DNA of 64,000 nucleotides, from positions 248,001 through 312,000 of the forward strand of contig DASXVA010000012.1 of the NCBI GenBank assembly GCA_036504515.1. The letters run 5' to 3'. The stretch's first letter is position 1. Each line of letters starts with the position of its first letter. Positions 60,813-64,000 of the stretch are shown here, piece by piece. Under the pieces are notes generated by a model. It ran no database searches. It was not told the DNA's origin and saw nothing but the letters and a program-made list of their open reading frames with translations. This stretch comes from AWTP1-18 sp036504515. Its GTDB lineage: Bacteria; Pseudomonadota; Gammaproteobacteria; Burkholderiales; Rhodocyclaceae. The position numbers and the translations under genes are program-made.

Positions 60813-61520
60813 ATGAGCGGAACCCTGTATTTGATCCCCGTAGCCCTAGGCGATGTGCCCTGGGGCCAGTTTTTACCAGCCCCAACCCGGGACATTGCAA
60901 CGAAACTACAGCATTTTGTCGTGGAAAATGCGAAAACGGCCCGGGCGGAACTCAAACGGCTGGAGCACCCCACGCCTTTGCGGGAATTGTCCATTGAACA
61001 ATTACCGGAAAAGCTGAACTCGGCAGAAATCAACCGCCTGTTGAGTCCATTGCAAACCGGCCACGATTTAGGCGTTATGTCGGAAGCCGGCTGCCCCGGT
61101 GTAGCCGACCCCGGCGCGCTACTGGTACGCCGCGCCCACGAACTGGGCATTCGGGTCAAGCCCTTGGTCGGCCCGTCTTCGCTACTACTTTCCCTGATGG
61201 CCTCAGGCCTGGATGGGCAACAATTCGCCTTCCATGGCTACCTACCTGCCCGGGAACCGGAGCGCAGCCAGAAAATCAGCGCCCTGGAAAAGGATTCGCG
61301 CCGACTGGGCCAAACCCAGTTGTTTATCGAAACCCCTTATCGCAATGCGGCAATATTTCAAGCCCTGCTGGCAACGTGCCAAGGGGAAACCCGGCTGTGC
61401 ATTGCCACCGACCTAACCTTACCCGACGAAACCATCGTCACCCGCACGGTGGCCCAATGGCGCAAGGCGCCCGCACCTTCTTTGGAAAAACGGCCAACCG
61501 TATTCCTGATGCTGGCCTGA
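60813..61520 (+). CDS. RsmI-family (tetrapyrrole-methylase fold) SAM methyltransferase
   Basis: A 235-residue protein of the tetrapyrrole methylase superfamily, close to RsmI/YraL. SEAGCPGVADPGALLVRRAH (about 90-109) is the SAM-binding region, with LVGPSSLLLSLMASGLDG, FHGYLPA and FIETPYRN. True RsmI 2'-O-methylates C1402 of 16S rRNA; this protein lacks part of RsmI's N- and C-terminal sequence, so a related role is more likely. It follows yceF by 3 bp. Its stop codon forms the loop of a terminator hairpin. Confidence 0.82.
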   Translation: MSGTLYLIPVALGDVPWGQFLPAPTRDIATKLQHFVVENAKTARAELKRLEHPTPLRELSIEQLPEKLNSAEINRLLSPLQTGHDLGVMSEAGCPGVADPGALLVRRAHELGIRVKPLVGPSSLLLSLMASGLDGQQFAFHGYLPAREPERSQKISALEKDSRRLGQTQLFIETPYRNAAIFQALLATCQGETRLCIATDLTLPDETIVTRTVAQWRKAPAPSLEKRPTVFLMLA

Positions 61521-61534
61521 GGCCAACATCAGGA
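61504..61534. terminator. Bidirectional terminator between convergent genes
   Basis: CCTGATGCTGGCC (61505-61517) and GGCCAACATCAGG (61521-61533) form a 13-bp stem with one mismatch and a 3-base loop, TGA, which is the methylase stop codon itself. Nine bases separate the hairpin from the sppA stop codon on the other strand. Confidence 0.6.
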
Positions 61535-61542
61535 TATTCAGC

Positions 61543-62520
61543 CTAGTGCAGACTGAAGCGGGACAGGGACTCCATTAGCCCTTGAGTCATGCTGGTGCCC
61601 ATATTGGCACCAAACTTCTGGGCGAATTTCTCGGCAAAATTAGGCTTCACCGTGTAGTCACGGACATCATCGGCCTTGACCACATCCCGGGCCACGGATT
61701 CCACCGTACCAAACCCGTCGGCAAGCCCCATCTCAACGCTTTGAGCGCCAGACCAGACCAAGCCGGTGAACAGATCAGGATTGTCCTTGAGACGCTTGCC
61801 CCGCCCCTGCTTCACCACCGCAATGAATTGCTGGTGAATTTCATTCAGCATGGATTGGGCAAACTTCTTGTGGGCGGGATTCAGGGGGGAGAAGGGATCC
61901 ATGAAAGCCTTGTTCTCTCCCGCCGTCAGCACTCGCCGCTCAACACCCAGCTTGTCCATGGTCCCGGTAAAACCGAAGCCGTCCATCAGAACACCGACCG
62001 AGCCGACGATGCTGGCCTTGTCCACATAAATTTTGTCGGCAGCCACGGCAACGTAATAACCACCAGAAGCACAAATATCTTCCACCACTGCATACAGGGG
62101 AATATCGGGATACTTGGCTCGCAACCGACGAATTTCGTCATTAATGATGCCGGACTGAACCGGGCTCCCACCGGGGCTGTTAATGAGCAAAACCACGCCG
62201 GCTGTCCCTTTATCTTCAAAGGCAGACTGAAGGGCGCCATTGATGTTTTCGCCGCTGGCATCAGACTTGGGGGCAATCACCCCATCCAAGCGCACCAGAG
62301 CCGTGTGCTTTTGACCTTCGGCCAATTTGTCCTTGCCGCCGCCCCACTCGAAAGCAGCACCCAGCAACAAAGTCAGATAAGCAAAACCCAGCAGCTTGAA
62401 AAAAATACCCCAGCGACGGCGGCGGCGCTGCTCGGCAAGGCCATCCAGCGCGAGCTTTTCAAGCACCTTGCGCTCCCAGTTGGGATTTTCGTCGGCTATC
62501 GGGGTGGGGTCGGACATCAT
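61543..62520 (-). CDS. sppA: Signal peptide peptidase SppA, S49 family
   Basis: A 325-residue membrane-bound peptidase that clears cleaved signal peptides. One transmembrane helix (about 38-57) anchors it with the catalytic domain in the periplasm. The Ser-Lys dyad is Ser152 in DICASGGYY and Lys204 in AGENKAFMDPF; the 52-residue spacing matches the short Bacillus-type SppA. LINSPGGSP is the oxyanion region. The ATG at 62520 shares its A with the Rieske gene stop codon (TGATG), so translation is coupled. An upstream TTG is rejected. Confidence 0.93.
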   Translation of the reverse strand: MMSDPTPIADENPNWERKVLEKLALDGLAEQRRRRRWGIFFKLLGFAYLTLLLGAAFEWGGGKDKLAEGQKHTALVRLDGVIAPKSDASGENINGALQSAFEDKGTAGVVLLINSPGGSPVQSGIINDEIRRLRAKYPDIPLYAVVEDICASGGYYVAVAADKIYVDKASIVGSVGVLMDGFGFTGTMDKLGVERRVLTAGENKAFMDPFSPLNPAHKKFAQSMLNEIHQQFIAVVKQGRGKRLKDNPDLFTGLVWSGAQSVEMGLADGFGTVESVARDVVKADDVRDYTVKPNFAEKFAQKFGANMGTSMTQGLMESLSRFSLH

Positions 62521-62885
62521 CAACTTTCTTTTTCGAGGAGATACACATGACCATTACGTTCGACTATCGACAGACTGGTCAAGCCTTTGCCGTTACAACG
62601 TCCGCCGAGACAAGCTCCCGATTCAGGCGCAAACAGGGCGCCATGGGTAGCGCAAACCAAGTATAAACCGCTGAAATCAAAGAACCGGCCTTCTTGCCAG
62701 TCGATCTCGACAGGAACGTGGCTACAACGATTCAAATAGCCAAAAACCCGCCCTCGAAAACGAACAACAAAGGCTGGTTCTTCTTTATTCCGATAATTGA
62801 CCTTGAAACGCACCCCTTCGCCGCAATCCTTGAGGGCATCGCTGGCGCAAATCAAGTGCTCCATCAGGCGTTCTGCTTCAGCCAT
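62520..62885 (-). CDS. Rieske [2Fe-2S] domain protein
   Basis: A 121-residue stand-alone Rieske ferredoxin. Cluster ligands are Cys54-x-His56 in NRCSHVPVE and Cys78-x2-His81 in LVCATHGALF. It resembles the Rieske ferredoxins of dioxygenases and nitrite reductase small subunits but has no partner enzyme nearby. It overlaps the phosphatase gene upstream by 22 bases and sppA downstream by one base, a conserved betaproteobacterial arrangement. Confidence 0.9.
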   Translation of the reverse strand: MAEAERLMEHLICASDALKDCGEGVRFKVNYRNKEEPAFVVRFRGRVFGYLNRCSHVPVEIDWQEGRFFDFSGLYLVCATHGALFAPESGACLGGRCNGKGLTSLSIVERNGHVYLLEKES

Positions 62886-63520
62886 GCGGCCAGCTCCGGA
62901 ACAGAATCAACGCACTGCAAGGGTGACAAGGCATCCAACCCAGAGCGAGGATGAGCGCCATAGCTCACCGCAACGGCCGGCACTCCGGCGTTATGGGCCA
63001 TCTGCACATCGTGACTAGTATCGCCGATCATCAACGTCGCTTCAGGTGTGGTGCCGAACTCTGCCATCAGTTCTTCCAGCATTTGCGGATGAGGCTTGGA
63101 AAAGCATTCGTCGGCACAACGGGTGGCATGGAAGCGGGGCCCCAGTCCACTCACTTCCAGCGCCCGATTGAGGCCGAGACGGCTCTTGCCGGTAGCCACG
63201 GCCAATAGATGACCGGCCCCAAGCAGCTCTTCCAGCAGCGCTTCTACTCCAGCAAACAGGACCAATTCATGATCCCGAGACAGATAGTGATGGCGATAGC
63301 GGTCCGACAACTCGCCATAACGCTCCCCGGGCAAATTGGGCATTGCATGACGCAGGGCATCTTCCAGGCCCAATCCAATAATGTGCCGCGCCCTTTCGTC
63401 GCTAGGGGGTTCCAGCCCCAGATCCCGAGCGGCAGCCTGGACTGAACTGGCAATCGTTGCTGCCGAATCCATCAACGTGCCGTCCCAGTCAAAAACGATC
63501 AAATCAAATCGCTTGGCCAT
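62864..63520 (-). CDS. HAD-family phosphatase (Gph-like)
   Basis: A 218-residue HAD superfamily hydrolase. Nucleophile Asp11 and general acid Asp13 lie in VFDWDGTLMDS; motif II is VATGKSR; motif III/IV is KPHPQMLEELMAEFG with MIGDTSHDVQMAHNAG. The cap is all-helical, as in phosphoglycolate phosphatase; many relatives are broad-range sugar-phosphate phosphatases. ATG 63520 overlaps the 3' end of the pseudouridine synthase gene by 17 bases. Confidence 0.9.
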   Translation of the reverse strand: MAKRFDLIVFDWDGTLMDSAATIASSVQAAARDLGLEPPSDERARHIIGLGLEDALRHAMPNLPGERYGELSDRYRHHYLSRDHELVLFAGVEALLEELLGAGHLLAVATGKSRLGLNRALEVSGLGPRFHATRCADECFSKPHPQMLEELMAEFGTTPEATLMIGDTSHDVQMAHNAGVPAVAVSYGAHPRSGLDALSPLQCVDSVPELAAWLKQNA

Positions 63521-64000
63521 AGTCTTTTTTCTCCTGCTGATCCAACTTGGCCACAAAAGAAGCCAACTCAGGCGGCAAAGGTGCCTCAAGCCGAATGGAC
63601 TCATTCGTCAAGGGATGCTTGAAAGCCAGCTTGGCCGCATGAAGAAACATGCGTTTCAACCCGGCCTTTTGCAAGTCCTTGTTCAAGGGAAAATCCCCAT
63701 ATTTATCATCACCGGCCAAAGGGAATCCCGAATGGGTCAGATGAACGCGAATCTGATGGGTACGCCCCGTCTTTAGCTCCACCTCAACCAGACTGAAGTT
63801 TTCCCAGCGAGCTACCAGACGCACAATGGAATGGGCTTCCTTGCCTTCCGGAGAGACGAAAACCCGCCGCTCTCCCTCCGGGGTCAGAAACTTGTGTAGA
63901 GGAAAGCGGATATGCTGGGTCGGGTTCATCCAACGCCCCTTCACCAGGGCGTAATAACGCTTGGAAATACCACCATCCCGAAACAGGTCATGGAGTTTGG
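63504..64000 (-). CDS. rluC: Ribosomal large-subunit pseudouridine synthase (RluC/RluD type), 3' part
   Basis: The C-terminal 165 or so codons of an RluA-family pseudouridine synthase; the 5' part lies beyond base 64000. LHDLFRDGGISKRYYALVKG, VEVELKTGRTHQIRVHL, DDKYGDFPLN and FLHAAKLAFKHP are characteristic. The catalytic Asp motif (HRLDxxTSG) would be in the missing part. The neighbouring HAD-Rieske-sppA order suggests RluC, which modifies 23S rRNA positions 955/2504/2580, but RluD is not excluded. Confidence 0.85.
   Translation of the reverse strand, partial: KLHDLFRDGGISKRYYALVKGRWMNPTQHIRFPLHKFLTPEGERRVFVSPEGKEAHSIVRLVARWENFSLVEVELKTGRTHQIRVHLTHSGFPLAGDDKYGDFPLNKDLQKAGLKRMFLHAAKLAFKHPLTNESIRLEAPLPPELASFVAKLDQQEKKDYGQAI

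Noticed and set aside
1..64000. CRISPR arrays, tRNA or rRNA genes
   Set aside because: No regularly spaced direct repeats, cloverleaf-type sequences or conserved rRNA segments were recognised by reading; a covariance-model scan would be the decisive test.

Overview
The window is a dense, G+C-rich bacterial chromosome segment. Gene content and order point to a betaproteobacterium, most likely in the Rhodocyclales (Dechloromonas/Azospira-like). The main clues are the rluC-HAD-Rieske-sppA // maf // yceD-rpmF-plsX-fabHDG-acpP-fabF run, the rpoE-mucABC-mucD cluster next to nadB, and the mix of signalling genes. That assignment is inference from gene content; no rRNA or tRNA gene, CRISPR array, insertion sequence or phage gene was seen.

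Layout. 1-2.4 kb: 3' end of panD with its terminator, then divergent trmJ and suhB. 2.4-8.3 kb: a LysR regulator divergent from a cassette of LigB-type dioxygenase, cytochrome b561 and two periplasmic YceI proteins, followed by an esterase and a CNNM/CorC-type membrane protein. 8.3-12.3 kb (minus): a PAS histidine kinase/NarL-type response regulator pair and a chemoreceptor. 12.4-17.6 kb: a LysR regulator divergent from an Old Yellow Enzyme, a membrane metallophosphoesterase, and an HSL-like hydrolase whose nucleophile serine is replaced by Asp. 17.7-23.6 kb: a complete tripartite RND efflux operon. 23.7-34.9 kb: a 1337-residue hybrid kinase with Hpt, GGDEF and EAL domains plus a substrate-binding protein (minus), divergent from a tight operon of a ThDP enzyme, two half-length citrate-synthase-fold proteins and a TonB-dependent receptor. 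35-45.3 kb: mutS, a secreted phosphoesterase, a FecR-like protein, a GspE-like ATPase, a deoxyinosine glycosylase, htpG, greB, an RNase H and two small proteins. 45.3-51.7 kb (minus): rpoE, rseA/B/C, degQ/mucD, a glutaredoxin-like protein, a methyltransferase, an S4 protein and a YlqF-type GTPase. 51.9-64 kb: nadB, ygfX-like, the fatty-acid/phospholipid cluster, maf/yceF, an RsmI-family methylase, sppA, a Rieske protein, a phosphatase and the 3' part of an RluC-type pseudouridine synthase.

How the genes work together. The right third is core physiology: membrane lipid synthesis (plsX, fabHDG, acpP, fabF), ribosome and RNA maturation, and envelope stress. The rpoE cluster has a well-spaced sigma-E-like promoter, so RpoE probably drives its own operon including its anti-sigma factor and the periplasmic protease. 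htpG has a near-perfect sigma-32 promoter. The left part is accessory redox, efflux and sensing.

The most unusual locus is 29.2-34.9 kb. Both citrate-synthase-like subunits have lost all three canonical catalytic residues, yet are translationally coupled (ATGA overlaps) to a ThDP enzyme and precede a TonB receptor. No function is assigned here. A metabolite or metallophore made and imported under control of the divergent c-di-GMP sensor is only a hypothesis.
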